From Treponema sp. (lineage in GTDB: Bacteria; Spirochaetota; Spirochaetia; Treponematales; Treponemataceae), in the NCBI GenBank assembly GCA_024400915.1, contig JAKSLX010000018.1, positions 1 to 62,298 on the forward strand: DNA of 62,298 nucleotides. The letters run 5' to 3'. Numbering within the stretch: the stretch's first letter is position 1; every line of letters starts with the position of its first letter. The position numbers were made by a program, and so were the translations under genes. Below are positions 1 to 7,314 of this stretch, in pieces. The notes under the pieces are model-generated. The model searched no databases. It was not told the origin of the DNA and worked only from the letters and a program-made list of their open reading frames with translations.

Positions 1-1774
1 TTGGTTCTTCGAAGAACATGTGTTCTGTACGGCAAAGACCGATACCAGCTGCACCGAAGTCGAAAGCCTGCTTTGCTTCGTTCTGTTCTGCGTTTGCAAG
101 AACTCCGAAACCTGTAACCTTCTTTCCAGACTTTGTTGTGCGTACTGACTTAGCACGGATTTCATCTGCCCAACCGAGGAATGTCTTGAGGTCGCCAGAT
201 ACAGCTGCTGGTGTTACTGCAAGAGCTTCACCGTAAACCTTACCTGTTGAACCGTCGATAGAAATTACATCACCCTTCTTGAATGTCTTTTCACCGATCT
301 TTACTGTTTCCTTGTCGAGGAATACAACTTCTGCACAACCACAAACACATGGTGTACCCATACCGCGAGCAACAACAGCTGCGTGTGATGTACGACCACC
401 AGTTGAAGTAAGGATACCCTGTGCAACGTACATACCAGCGATATCATCTGGAGATGTTTCCTTGCGAACGAGCATTACCTTCTTTCCAGCCTTATCCCAT
501 TCAACAGCTTCTTCTGCTGTGAATACGATTGCACCACAACCTGCACCTGGAGATGCGTTGAGAGCTGATGCGAGTGGCTTTGCGTTCTTGAGAGCTGTCT
601 TGTCGAACTGTGGGTGGAGAAGCTGGTCAAGCTGATCTGGCTTAACGCGAAGAAGTGCTTCTTCCTTTGTGATCATCTTTTCTGCAACCATGTCTACAGC
701 CATCTTAACAGCTGCTGGACCTGTGCGCTTACCGTTGCGGCACTGGAGCATGAAGAGCTTTCCTTCCTGAACTGTGAATTCCATGTCCTGCATGTCGCGG
801 TAGTGCTTTTCGAGGCGGTTGCGGATCTTTGTGATTTCAGCAAAAATCTTTGGCTGCTGCTTCTCGAGAGCAGAGATATCCATTGGAGTACGGATACCAG
901 CAACAACGTCTTCACCCTGAGCGTTGATGAGGTATTCTGCCATGAACTTGTTTTCACCTGTAGATGGGTCGCGTGAGAATGCAACACCAGTTCCTGATGT
1001 TTCACCCATGTTACCGAATACCATTGCCATTACAGTAACAGCTGTACCCTTGATCTTGTTTTCATCAATGTTGTTGAGCTTGCGGTAAACGATAGCGCGA
1101 TCGTTCATCCATGAGCCGAATACGGCACCGATAGCTCCCCACATCTGTTCCTGTGGGTCCTGTGGGAAGTCCTTACCCTTTTCTGCCTTGTACATAGCCT
1201 TGTACTTAGCTACAACTTCCTGGAGGTCTTCTGTCTTGAGTTCAACATCTTCTTTAACACCGCGTGACTTCTTTACAGAGTCAAGGATTTCTTCGAATTT
1301 GTCGTGGTCAACGCCCATAGCAACGTTACCGTACATCTGGATGAAGCGGCGGTATGCGTCCCATGCGAAACGTGCGTTGTTTGTCTTTGTTGCAAGTCCG
1401 ATAACTGACTTGTCGTTGAGACCGAGGTTGAGGATTGTATCCATCATACCTGGCATTGATTCAGCTGCACCTGAGCGAACTGAAACAAGGAGTGGATCCT
1501 TTTCGTCACCGAGCTTTTTGCCCATAGACTTTTCGAGCTTTGTGAGGTACTTCTGTACTTCTGCTGCGAGAGATGCAGGATACTTCTTTCCGAGCTTGTA
1601 GTATTCCTGACATACGTCGATAGAAATTGTGAATCCTGATGGAACTGGAAGGCTCAAAGGTTTCTTTGCCATCTGAGCAAGGTTAGCACCCTTTCCACCG
1701 AGGATGAGACGCATTGACTCGTCGCCTTCTGCATCACCGTCACCAAAGTAATAAACATATTTGGTCTTAGCCAT
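1..1774 (-). CDS. ppdK: Pyruvate, phosphate dikinase, 5' part (runs off the left edge)
   Basis: Interconverts pyruvate + ATP + Pi and PEP + AMP + PPi, in the cytoplasm. The reading frame is open from the ATG at 1774 to the window edge (about 591 codons; the family is usually 870-900 residues), so the C-terminal PEP/pyruvate barrel is outside. The N-terminal nucleotide-binding part begins MAKTKYVYYFGDGDAEGDES and has the GGKGANL motif. The phosphohistidine domain is visible near 361-402 with GGRTSHAAVVARGM; the phospho-accepting His is residue 464 (codon 383-385). GGAGG lies 8 nt before the ATG. It is transcribed alone from a good sigma-70 promoter. In PPi-using spirochaetes the enzyme is commonly glycolytic; that role is inferred. 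Confidence 0.97.
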   Translation of the reverse strand, partial: MAKTKYVYYFGDGDAEGDESMRLILGGKGANLAQMAKKPLSLPVPSGFTISIDVCQEYYKLGKKYPASLAAEVQKYLTKLEKSMGKKLGDEKDPLLVSVRSGAAESMPGMMDTILNLGLNDKSVIGLATKTNNARFAWDAYRRFIQMYGNVAMGVDHDKFEEILDSVKKSRGVKEDVELKTEDLQEVVAKYKAMYKAEKGKDFPQDPQEQMWGAIGAVFGSWMNDRAIVYRKLNNIDENKIKGTAVTVMAMVFGNMGETSGTGVAFSRDPSTGENKFMAEYLINAQGEDVVAGIRTPMDISALEKQQPKIFAEITKIRNRLEKHYRDMQDMEFTVQEGKLFMLQCRNGKRTGPAAVKMAVDMVAEKMITKEEALLRVKPDQLDQLLHPQFDKTALKNAKPLASALNASPGAGCGAIVFTAEEAVEWDKAGKKVMLVRKETSPDDIAGMYVAQGILTSTGGRTSHAAVVARGMGTPCVCGCAEVVFLDKETVKIGEKTFKKGDVISIDGSTGKVYGEALAVTPAAVSGDLKTFLGWADEIRAKSVRTTKSGKKVTGFGVLANAEQNEAKQAFDFGAAGIGLCRTEHMFFEEP

Positions 1775-1805
1775 TAATGTCCTCCATATATATATGTAAC
1801 TAAAA

Positions 1806-1834
1806 ATTATACAAGTAATTTTTTTTATCGTCAA
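1806..1834 (-). promoter_or_regulatory. Sigma-70 promoter of ppdK
   Basis: On the minus strand, TTGACG (1829-1834), a 17-nt spacer and TATAAT (1806-1811) stand 32 nt before the ppdK start codon. The rest of the ppdK-hsp20 gap (1775-2215) holds only the sigma-54 signals listed below; no convincing gene lies there. Confidence 0.8.
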
Positions 1835-2014
1835 CAAAACTGTATTAAAAAGCAATATATGGAAACAAAATCATCGGCCATCAAGTACTGACACTACAAG
1901 TTTGATTTGTTGGAAAAACAACATTTTTACCGAGATCACTTTTTTCTTAAAATTACTATCCTCCGAGTACATATGGCACGGAATTTTCATCAAATTCAAA
2001 ATGGTGTATCAGAA

Positions 2015-2035
2015 TGACACGCAATGAAAATGTCA
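2015..2035 (+). promoter_or_regulatory. Possible enhancer-binding site upstream of the sigma-54 promoter
   Basis: TGACA, 11 nt, TGTCA form an inverted repeat about 80-100 nt upstream of the sigma-54-type promoter at 2116. A further TGTCATTTTGC lies at 2060. Distance and symmetry fit a binding site for a sigma-54 activator; no activator gene is visible here, so this is inference. Confidence 0.4.
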
Positions 2036-2115
2036 CCGGCAGGACCATACTTTATCCCCTGTCATTTTGCCCCGCAATGAATAAAATCAAATATTTTATT
2101 AAATTTATTATTAGT

Positions 2116-2131
2116 TGGCACGGAATATGCA
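2116..2131 (+). promoter_or_regulatory. Sigma-54 (RpoN) promoter of hsp20
   Basis: TGGCACGGAATATGCA matches the consensus TGGCACG-N4-TTGCA at all but one position, with GG and GC in the required -24/-12 spacing. It lies 85 nt before the hsp20 ATG. A degenerate copy of the -24 half, lacking the -12 GC, occurs at 1974-1988. Confidence 0.75.
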
Positions 2132-2215
2132 CTATAGTAAGTGTAAGGCAGGAACAACCTTACAGCATCAAAACTTCACAAAAACAATTTTATATAACCT
2201 AGGAGGGTTAAGATT

Positions 2216-2632
2216 ATGAACGAACTTTCACTTTTGGATTCACTCTTTGGAAACGACGGTTTCACATTCCCATCTGTACGCAACGCCTACATGACACCAA
2301 AGGTTGATGTGTTGCAGAAAAAGGACAGCTATGTTCTCTGCATGGATCTTCCTGGAAAAACAGAAGATGATGTAGAAATCACACTCAAGAACGATGTTCT
2401 TACTATCGCCAATTCAGAAAAGAAAGCTGAAGAAAAGGCCGATGAAAACAAGGACATCTGGCTCATCCGCGAAAGGACTGCTCCTTCATTGAAGTTCCGC
2501 AGAACTTTCACTCTTCCAAAGGACATTGATCCTGCAAAAGTAACTGCAAGCTTCAAGAACGGCGTGCTTTCAATCGAAATCGGAAGAAAGGAAGAAGCAC
2601 AGGAACAGAAGATCAGGATTGTTGCTGCCTAA
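2216..2632 (+). CDS. Small heat-shock protein, Hsp20/alpha-crystallin family
   Basis: ATP-independent holdase chaperone that binds unfolding proteins in large oligomers in the cytoplasm. The 138 residues contain a complete alpha-crystallin domain (about 28-130), ending in the signature GVLSIEI, followed by the C-terminal I-x-I anchor (IRI). AGGAGG lies 9 nt before the ATG. The only recognisable promoter is of the sigma-54 type, so expression probably depends on RpoN and an enhancer-binding protein rather than on sigma-32 or HrcA/CIRCE; no CIRCE dyad is visible. Monocistronic. The family assignment is firm; the regulation is inferred from sequence. Confidence 0.96.
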   Translation: MNELSLLDSLFGNDGFTFPSVRNAYMTPKVDVLQKKDSYVLCMDLPGKTEDDVEITLKNDVLTIANSEKKAEEKADENKDIWLIRERTAPSLKFRRTFTLPKDIDPAKVTASFKNGVLSIEIGRKEEAQEQKIRIVAA

Positions 2633-2649
2633 GAGAAAGCATAAATCCC

Positions 2650-2678
2650 TTGACAGAAAGAGGGTTTCAAAGTATATT
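2650..2678 (+). promoter_or_regulatory. Sigma-70 promoter of candidate small RNA 1
   Basis: Consensus TTGACA (2650-2655), exactly 17 nt, and TATATT (2673-2678), located just after hsp20 and pointing at a segment with no ORF that ends in a strong terminator. Confidence 0.7.
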
Positions 2679-2684
2679 GGAATT

Positions 2685-2771
2685 AGCTTATAAAGCTGAT
2701 AAAACTCTCTCCTTTAGTTCGGGAAACCGGACGAAAGAGGCTCCGGTGAACGCTGGGGCCTCTTTTCTTTT
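2685..2771 (+). ncRNA. Candidate small RNA 1 (about 87 nt, three hairpins)
   Basis: The predicted transcript starts about 7 nt after the -10 box. It would fold into hairpin 1 (AGCTT-AAGCT, 2685-2697), a CU-rich single strand (ACTCTCTCCTTTAG, 2704-2717), hairpin 2 (GTTCGG, GAAA tetraloop, CCGGAC, 2717-2732), and a long terminator hairpin with a U tract. There is no ORF. It matches none of 4.5S RNA, 6S RNA, tmRNA, RNase P RNA or riboswitches I can recognise. The next gene is on the opposite strand, so this is not a leader. The CU-rich segment could pair with Shine-Dalgarno sequences. Function unknown. Confidence 0.6.
2734..2771 (+). terminator. Rho-independent terminator (small RNA 1, also hsp20)
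   Basis: AAAGAGGC (2734-2741) pairs with GCCTCTTT. The stem is extended inward by TCCGG/CTGGG, and a T-rich tail follows. It is much weaker on the minus strand, which lacks a T tract. Confidence 0.85.
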
Positions 2772-2809
2772 TATCCTGCAAACCAGATTTCCGTTAATTC
2801 AGGTTATTA

Positions 2810-4021
2810 TCAGAAAGACATGCCTATAGAAAAACGGCTGTAAAGATCTCTCGTTGTGGCATTGTAGTATATGCCGAAATTCATGGCAGGAATTGCAATC
2901 TGCTTGAGGTACATGGTCATGCCCAGCCCAGCACCCTGGTTGAACTTATATTCATCGTCAAAGTCTTCAACCTTAGCACACTGGTAAACTCCATAAACCG
3001 AAAAGAGCCCTACCTTTGTTTTGAATGCTGCATACTCAAATCCCGAAGACATTCCGGCTCCGCTGCGGGTACCGAATTTTGAAGGGAAAATATTTACACT
3101 AAGATCACCGTTGCCAACATAGGCAGAATAAGGAACATACTTGCAGTGAACTCCACTGGCATTGAGAATGAACCTCAGATCCTCGGAAAATACAGGCTGC
3201 TGGAAAACAAGCTTTGGAGAGAAAACATGCCACACATACCTGTTGGTATATATGACGCTTTCGTGAGTATAACTCAAAGCCTTTGTAGACATGAAAACGC
3301 CGTTCCAGTCAGAAGTTGAAAAAGAAACGGAAGGCTTCAAATCAACATAGCGGTTGCTTTCAATGCTGCCCTTGTCCCTTTCGTCAAAATTCTTGAAGCC
3401 AAAATTTGATGACATTGTTGCCGAAAAATAATCGGTGAAACATTCCGTCACTGCAACGCCGGCATTGGCAGAAACCATGTCGTAGTCGATGCATTCAACA
3501 TTTTCTGTATTTACATATTTCTGATTTTTTTTTCCAGCTGAACCAAACAGGGTGACTCCGGGAACATGATCCTTTGGAGGCCTTCCGTACATAAATATTC
3601 CGCGGTATTCAGACGAAGAAAAAAATCCGCCGACGGCAACTGTGTGCTTAAGCCCGAATGCATTTGAATCGATGAGAAATGCACCGCCCATGGCCTTTCC
3701 TTCAGAGATTGAAAAAAGGGGAAGGGGTATGAAGGTAATTTTTTCCTTTACGTTGGCAGTGATTTCCGTTCCGCTTTCTGATTCAGACTGAACCAGTTCT
3801 ATTTCGGAAAAGAGACCTTCTTTCTGCAAAAGGGTTTCCAACTCATGGATTGTTTTCTCATCAGCTTCACGCCCAATGAAATTCCTGACATCACGCTGGA
3901 GGATGAATTCCTTTGTTCTTTTGAGACCATCAAAGTTTATGGCAGTAATGGGAGATGCAAACGAAACGCCTAAAACGGCCAGATTCAATCCCACTAAAAC
4001 AGATAGAAACCTCTTGCCCAT
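2810..4021 (-). CDS. Omp85/BamA-like outer-membrane protein with one POTRA domain
   Basis: 403 residues with a signal peptide (about 1-23), one POTRA-like domain (about 25-95, INFDGLKRTKEFILQRDV) and a C-terminal beta-barrel whose last residue is Phe (FSIGMSF), typical of barrels inserted by the BAM complex. It is much shorter than BamA (five POTRA domains, about 800 residues) and resembles the short Omp85-superfamily proteins common in Treponema. The substrate or partner cannot be told. It stands alone; small RNA 1 and its terminator lie downstream on the opposite strand. The start has no clear Shine-Dalgarno (only GGGG next to the ATG). Confidence 0.8.
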   Translation of the reverse strand: MGKRFLSVLVGLNLAVLGVSFASPITAINFDGLKRTKEFILQRDVRNFIGREADEKTIHELETLLQKEGLFSEIELVQSESESGTEITANVKEKITFIPLPLFSISEGKAMGGAFLIDSNAFGLKHTVAVGGFFSSSEYRGIFMYGRPPKDHVPGVTLFGSAGKKNQKYVNTENVECIDYDMVSANAGVAVTECFTDYFSATMSSNFGFKNFDERDKGSIESNRYVDLKPSVSFSTSDWNGVFMSTKALSYTHESVIYTNRYVWHVFSPKLVFQQPVFSEDLRFILNASGVHCKYVPYSAYVGNGDLSVNIFPSKFGTRSGAGMSSGFEYAAFKTKVGLFSVYGVYQCAKVEDFDDEYKFNQGAGLGMTMYLKQIAIPAMNFGIYYNATTRDLYSRFSIGMSF

Positions 4022-4188
4022 ACCCCGAGTCTACAACAAATACATAATTTTGAATAGTAAGAGCAAAAAAGCCCCAAAGCAACATCATAAAAAACGCAGA
4101 TAACAGCAAAAGAAACCGATTTCATGCAAAGTTTTGCAGAAAAATGCACTATTTGCAAAAGATTTCACAAATTTTCTCTCAAAAAACA

Positions 4189-4217
4189 TTGACTACATCG
4201 AAAATTTAGTATATTTT
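4189..4217 (+). promoter_or_regulatory. Sigma-70 promoter of candidate small RNA 2
   Basis: TTGACT (4189-4194), 17 nt, TATTTT (4212-4217). A transcript from about 4224 meets a terminator within 70 nt. Confidence 0.55.
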
Positions 4218-4221
4218 ACTG

Positions 4222-4292
4222 TCAGCAGCTAATTAAAGTTTTTATCATAAATCAGGATCGCTTATTTCCTCCTTAGAGCGATCCTTTTTTTT
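4222..4292 (+). ncRNA. Candidate small RNA 2 (about 70 nt) with anti-Shine-Dalgarno loop
   Basis: A promoter and a terminator enclose about 70 nt without an ORF. The terminator hairpin (GGATCGCT/AGCGATCC) carries a 14-nt loop containing CCTCCTT (4268-4274), a perfect complement of the AAGGAGG ribosome-binding sequence used by many genes here. The following tRNA gene has its own promoter (4311-4339), so this is not simply a tRNA leader. Function unknown; a translational regulator or titrator of Shine-Dalgarno sequences is an inference. Confidence 0.5.
4255..4292 (+). terminator. Rho-independent terminator of small RNA 2
   Basis: 8-bp stem GGATCGCT (4255-4262) / AGCGATCC (4277-4284) followed by eight T. 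Confidence 0.85.
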
Positions 4293-4310
4293 GCCCAAGT
4301 AAACTTTCCA

Positions 4311-4339
4311 TTGATTTTTTTGTTCCACACTGATATATT
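4311..4339 (+). promoter_or_regulatory. Promoter of tRNA-Ala
   Basis: TTGATT (4311-4316), 17 nt, TATATT (4334-4339), ending 10 nt before the tRNA 5' end. Confidence 0.7.
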
Positions 4340-4349
4340 GTGCATATTC

Positions 4350-4423
4350 GGGGGTGTAGCTCACCTGGCTAGAGCGCTAGCATGGCATGCTAGAGGTAAC
4401 GGGTTCAAGTCCCGTCATCTCCA
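4350..4423 (+). tRNA. tRNA-Ala, anticodon GGC
   Basis: A full cloverleaf can be drawn. The acceptor stem GGGGGTG pairs with CATCTCC using two G-U pairs. The D arm is GCTC/GAGC, the anticodon stem CTAGC/GCTAG with loop ATGGCAT, and the T arm ACGGG-TTCAAGT-CCCGT. Anticodon GGC reads GCC alanine codons. The discriminator is A and the CCA end is not encoded. A terminator follows directly, and a copy of its last 14 bases recurs 343 bp downstream. Confidence 0.95.
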
Positions 4424-4433
4424 TAGTTAAATC

Positions 4434-4470
4434 AGAGGTTTTGCATAAAAGTGCAAGACCTCTTTTTGTT
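4434..4470 (+). terminator. Terminator after tRNA-Ala
   Basis: AGAGGTTTTGCA pairs with TGCAAGACCTCT, followed by a T tract. Confidence 0.85.
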
Positions 4471-4512
4471 TTAAAAGACAAGCAAAAAGAAAAGGGGCTT
4501 GAACCCGTTAGC

Positions 4513-4587
4513 CGACGAAAGCATCTGCTTCTGTAGATGCCGTAAGCCTCTGTAACTTTCGTCGCACCAACAGATTCCCTGTTGGTG
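4513..4587 (+). repeat. Paired-hairpin element at tRNA-Ala
   Basis: Hairpin I has 9-bp arms CGACGAAAG (4513-4521) and CTTTCGTCG (4556-4564) around a 34-nt loop. Hairpin II follows with no gap: CACCAACAG, 5 nt, CTGTTGGTG (4565-4587). The architecture is the same as at pyrE, psd and downstream of the galactanase gene, with different but fully paired arms. The flanks (4499-4753) hold an inverted copy of the tRNA T-arm (4499-4509), a GC-rich stretch (4610-4705) and no gene. Confidence 0.7.
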
Positions 4588-4753
4588 TAAAGGCTGCCTT
4601 GAAAATCCGAGCAGGTGGGAGGAAAAGGCGACAGGAGGTCGCCGTCAGTGAGCGTAGCCGCCCGCAGGGAGGAGCCATGGAGGGCGACGACCGAAGGGAC
4701 GGGTTCACATAGCAAGAGCCGCATCAGTTTTTTTACAGGCTCCAAGTTTAACT

Positions 4754-4767
4754 CCCGTCATCTCCAT
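4754..4767 (+). repeat. Duplicate of the tRNA-Ala 3' end
   Basis: CCCGTCATCTCCAT repeats the last 13 bases of the tRNA gene plus one flanking base (4411-4424) exactly. It is again followed by a terminator. Such a copy is typical of an insertion at a tRNA 3' end, but no integrase gene lies between the copies. Confidence 0.7.
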
Positions 4768-4774
4768 AAAAGAA

Positions 4775-4813
4775 AAAGGTCTTACACAAAAAGTGTAGGA
4801 CCTTTGTTGTTTT
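4775..4813. terminator. Bidirectional terminator
   Basis: AAGGTCTTACAC pairs with GTGTAGGACCTT. There are A and T tracts on both sides, so it can serve the duplicated tRNA tail (plus) and the lipoprotein gene (minus). Confidence 0.75.
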
Positions 4814-4830
4814 AAAGACAAGCAAAAAAA

Positions 4831-5883
4831 TTATTTTCCTTCCCTACGCCATAATTCAATCTTCCAGTTGTCTTCGGTCCTTACAAGAACCAGGGAATCC
4901 TCGCCGCATTCTGTAATTTCATATTCAACAGACCAGGGATCTTCATCATATATCTGAATATTGTCTACGAACAGTTTATTTCCATTTCTTAAGGACCATC
5001 GCCCACCAAAGCCTTCGCTTTCCTTCATCCTAAGGAAGAAATTTTCATCATCAATATCTAGAAGAAGACTGTCATCTTCCCATAAGCCTATAAGCAATTT
5101 TAGATCAACCTTGCCGTCACCATTTCCCTCCGAAAGAGAATCATAGTCTTTAAGATAGCCGCCGAATACCCAGCCTCCAAAAGGTTCTATGTCCGCATAG
5201 GAAACAGCGTAATACCAATGGTCAGTGAGGCCGTCCACCGTATACTTTTCAAAAGTGCGCTTTGTAATGTACAGGTGCATACCGTCTTCAAATTTGCCGA
5301 GCTTTGTTCCGTTCATAGGTTCTTCCCTGTAGTTAAGGCTTGAACCGTCATCAGTGCATACGCGTTTTTCAATGGTTTCAGGATAGATGTAATACTTTTC
5401 TGAGGCACCGCCATTTTCTTTCAGGGATGAAAGATCAAGGTTCTTGAACAGAGGGATCTTTTTCTTCAATCCGTTAGAAATTTTTGAATCTTCAGCCTTT
5501 GCCCTATGACCGTTCCAGACAAAGGAATCTGAGGCAATTTCCGTAATGCTTATCTTTTCGATTTTGCCAGTGTTGAATTCAATCTCTACAGTTGCAGGTG
5601 AAACAGCCTTCCAGGTTCCCATGGCAGCTTCTCCCTTTCCATCGTGCCATGAAGCAAATTTTCCATCTGAAGAATAGGAATCATAGAGAGAGGTTTCATC
5701 AATGCACCATTTTCCCGATGAAGAAAGGTATTCTGCAAGTTCTTTTTCAGACCATTGCTCCTGGACCTCTTCAATTTTTCTGTCCGATGCAGATTCTACG
5801 GCTGAAGCTTTTTCTTTATTACAGCCTGCAAGCAAAACAAAACTGAATGCAGCCAATACAATCAGAACAATCTTTTTTATCAT
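4831..5883 (-). CDS. Lipoprotein of unknown function with an SH3-like region
   Basis: 350 residues with a type II signal sequence and lipobox LLAGC, so it is probably anchored in a membrane. I do not recognise the family. Residues about 30-150 (WCIDE, GTWKAV, VEIEF) look like a lipocalin/META-type beta-strand repeat measuring loss of residues, and a related segment recurs near the C-terminus (GLWEDDSLLLDID). The middle (LNYREEPMNGTKLGKF ... GGWVFGGYL) resembles a bacterial SH3 domain. The ATG at 5883 is chosen because GGGGAA lies 6 nt upstream; an in-frame TTG at 5889 is too close to it. Single gene between the tRNA insert and the barrel gene. Confidence 0.7.
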   Translation of the reverse strand: MIKKIVLIVLAAFSFVLLAGCNKEKASAVESASDRKIEEVQEQWSEKELAEYLSSSGKWCIDETSLYDSYSSDGKFASWHDGKGEAAMGTWKAVSPATVEIEFNTGKIEKISITEIASDSFVWNGHRAKAEDSKISNGLKKKIPLFKNLDLSSLKENGGASEKYYIYPETIEKRVCTDDGSSLNYREEPMNGTKLGKFEDGMHLYITKRTFEKYTVDGLTDHWYYAVSYADIEPFGGWVFGGYLKDYDSLSEGNGDGKVDLKLLIGLWEDDSLLLDIDDENFFLRMKESEGFGGRWSLRNGNKLFVDNIQIYDEDPWSVEYEITECGEDSLVLVRTEDNWKIELWRREGK

Positions 5884-5977
5884 TTCCAATTCCCCTTTTT
5901 TACTTTTTATCGATTCATTCTAGCATGAAAAATCCTGCTGTAAAACTGCAGAAAAATAAAATTCCACTTCATGCATA

Positions 5978-6024
5978 TTGACTAAATAGTTAAATGTAAC
6001 TATCTTTTGTTAGTGTTTGCTAAC
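5978..6024 (+). promoter_or_regulatory. Promoter with two tandem operator dyads
   Basis: TTGACT (5978-5983), 17 nt, TATCTT (6001-6006). A perfect dyad TAGTTA-N4-TAACTA (5987-6002) lies between the two boxes, and a second dyad GTTAG-N6-CTAAC (6009-6024) lies over the start of transcription. The layout fits a repressor with two sites; the repressor is unknown. Confidence 0.6.
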
Positions 6025-6070
6025 CTCTAGGATTGCGAACACACTTTATTTCAATTTTCAGGAGTTTCTG

Positions 6071-7219
6071 ATGAAAAAAATTGCACTTGCTGCTTTGACA
6101 GCTCTAGCTTTGATTGGATCAGCTTTTGCTGAATCATCCGTATCTTTCTACAACAAGATTTTTGAAGAAGATTATTTCTATGCAAACAATGATGGAGAAA
6201 CACAAAAGGATTTCCCTGTAGTCAAGGACGAAATGAATGTTGAATACAAATCAGAACATGTTGACGCAGCCCTCAAGGTAATTGCAGGCATTGATGATTT
6301 TGACGACAGGCATTTTGGCATGGACGGATACATCGACGACTGGTATCTTGAATGGAGATTGTTCCAGCCTGTTACAATCGGACTTCACGACAACATCTAT
6401 TCTGAAGGCTCTGCACTTCCGATTTATGACGACAACCTTGCCAACGGAAACATCGGTTCAAATGGATTCACTGTAGTTTACCGTCCATCTATTTTTGAAA
6501 ACAAACTGCGCCTTGGTGCAACACTTCCATTTGAATTCACAAAGACGGAAGATGAATTTGGTAAAAAGCCAAACTGGCTTAAGGCAAAAAAGACAATCAA
6601 GGATGAAGATGACAACGAAACAGAAACCGATGATGACAAGTATGTAAATCTTGGTCTTGGAGCAATCTATACCGACGACCTTTTCCAGGTTGGATTTACG
6701 GTAAAGGATATCTCAAACAGCGACACACGTCTTGTGGGTGTTACTGTTTCATTCCCTGACCTTTTTGGTGCAGTTGAAGGTCTTACCATCGGTGGTGGTT
6801 TCTCAAATGCAAAAGGAAAGGATGCAGGATTTGACGACCTTATTTCCGTACTTGGAACGGACTATGGTGTAACTGGAAAAAACATCATCAACGCAAACCT
6901 CTCTTTGGAAAAGGAAGCATTCTCTGTTGTTGCCGAAGCCCTCTACAATACAAAGAATGATGAAGGCGACTATGATCTTTATTCAGCCGCCGTTGTTGGA
7001 ATACCTGTCAACGAACAGCTTGTTCTCAATGCAGGTGGAAAAACTCTTATGGACCTTAACTCTGACACAAAGGACAACAACAAAAATATCTACAGCGTTC
7101 TTGTGGGAACGGAATATACAATCGATGAACATAACCAGATTGGTGTTGAATTTGATTTCTTTACATGCGACAAGACAAAGGCATTTGCAGTTCCAGTATT
7201 CTGGAAATGGACAATGTAA
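6071..7219 (+). CDS. Outer-membrane beta-barrel protein (porin-like)
   Basis: 382 residues from the ATG at 6071, chosen because CAGGAG precedes it and a clean signal peptide follows (MKKIALAALTALALIGSAFA, cleavage before ESS). The remainder alternates hydrophobic and polar residues with many Asp/Asn/Gly turns, and ends in an aromatic-rich strand (PVFWKWTM). This is typical of the large barrel families of Treponema, but no named family can be assigned. An in-frame ATG at 6017 would put 18 residues before the signal peptide and lies inside the operator, so it is unlikely. Expression is probably controlled by the two dyads upstream. Confidence 0.8.
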   Translation: MKKIALAALTALALIGSAFAESSVSFYNKIFEEDYFYANNDGETQKDFPVVKDEMNVEYKSEHVDAALKVIAGIDDFDDRHFGMDGYIDDWYLEWRLFQPVTIGLHDNIYSEGSALPIYDDNLANGNIGSNGFTVVYRPSIFENKLRLGATLPFEFTKTEDEFGKKPNWLKAKKTIKDEDDNETETDDDKYVNLGLGAIYTDDLFQVGFTVKDISNSDTRLVGVTVSFPDLFGAVEGLTIGGGFSNAKGKDAGFDDLISVLGTDYGVTGKNIINANLSLEKEAFSVVAEALYNTKNDEGDYDLYSAAVVGIPVNEQLVLNAGGKTLMDLNSDTKDNNKNIYSVLVGTEYTIDEHNQIGVEFDFFTCDKTKAFAVPVFWKWTM

Positions 7220-7240
7220 TTCTTGACATTCAACAAGTCC

Positions 7241-7287
7241 TGGCCGGTGATGGGGAGCCTCCTTCCTTTTGCCGGTCTTTTTTTTTG
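7241..7287 (+). terminator. Terminator after the barrel gene
   Basis: GGCCGG and CCGGTC arms with a GGGGAG/CCTTCC inner region, followed by nine T. Confidence 0.7.
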
Positions 7288-7300
7288 GTCATAATTCCTA

Positions 7301-7306
7301 TATAAT
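7301..7306 (+). promoter_or_regulatory. -10 box 8 nt before the start codon (leaderless candidate)
   Basis: TATAAT is followed by 8 nt and then the ATG at 7315. There is no Shine-Dalgarno, so transcription should start at or within 3 nt of the ATG. The -35 region is only T-rich. Confidence 0.5.
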
Positions 7307-7314
7307 TTTCCACT

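Noticed and set aside
279..635. Plus-strand ORFs within 18-1601
   Set aside because: They are antisense to the ppdK frame, which has strong domain conservation throughout.
2014..2202. 62-codon ORF upstream of hsp20
   Set aside because: It spans the sigma-54 promoter and its upstream dyad, has no ribosome-binding site and low-complexity composition.
4500..4600. Integron attC site
   Set aside because: Hairpins are present, but GTTAGCC does not match the required GTTRRRY core and no partner core is found.
4377..4745. 122-codon ORF overlapping tRNA-Ala
   Set aside because: It runs through a tRNA, a terminator and palindromes; an open frame in structured DNA, not a gene.
4411..4767. An integrated genetic element at tRNA-Ala
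   Set aside because: The repeat pair looks like att sites, but the 343 bp between them holds no integrase or cargo; kept only as a structural insert.
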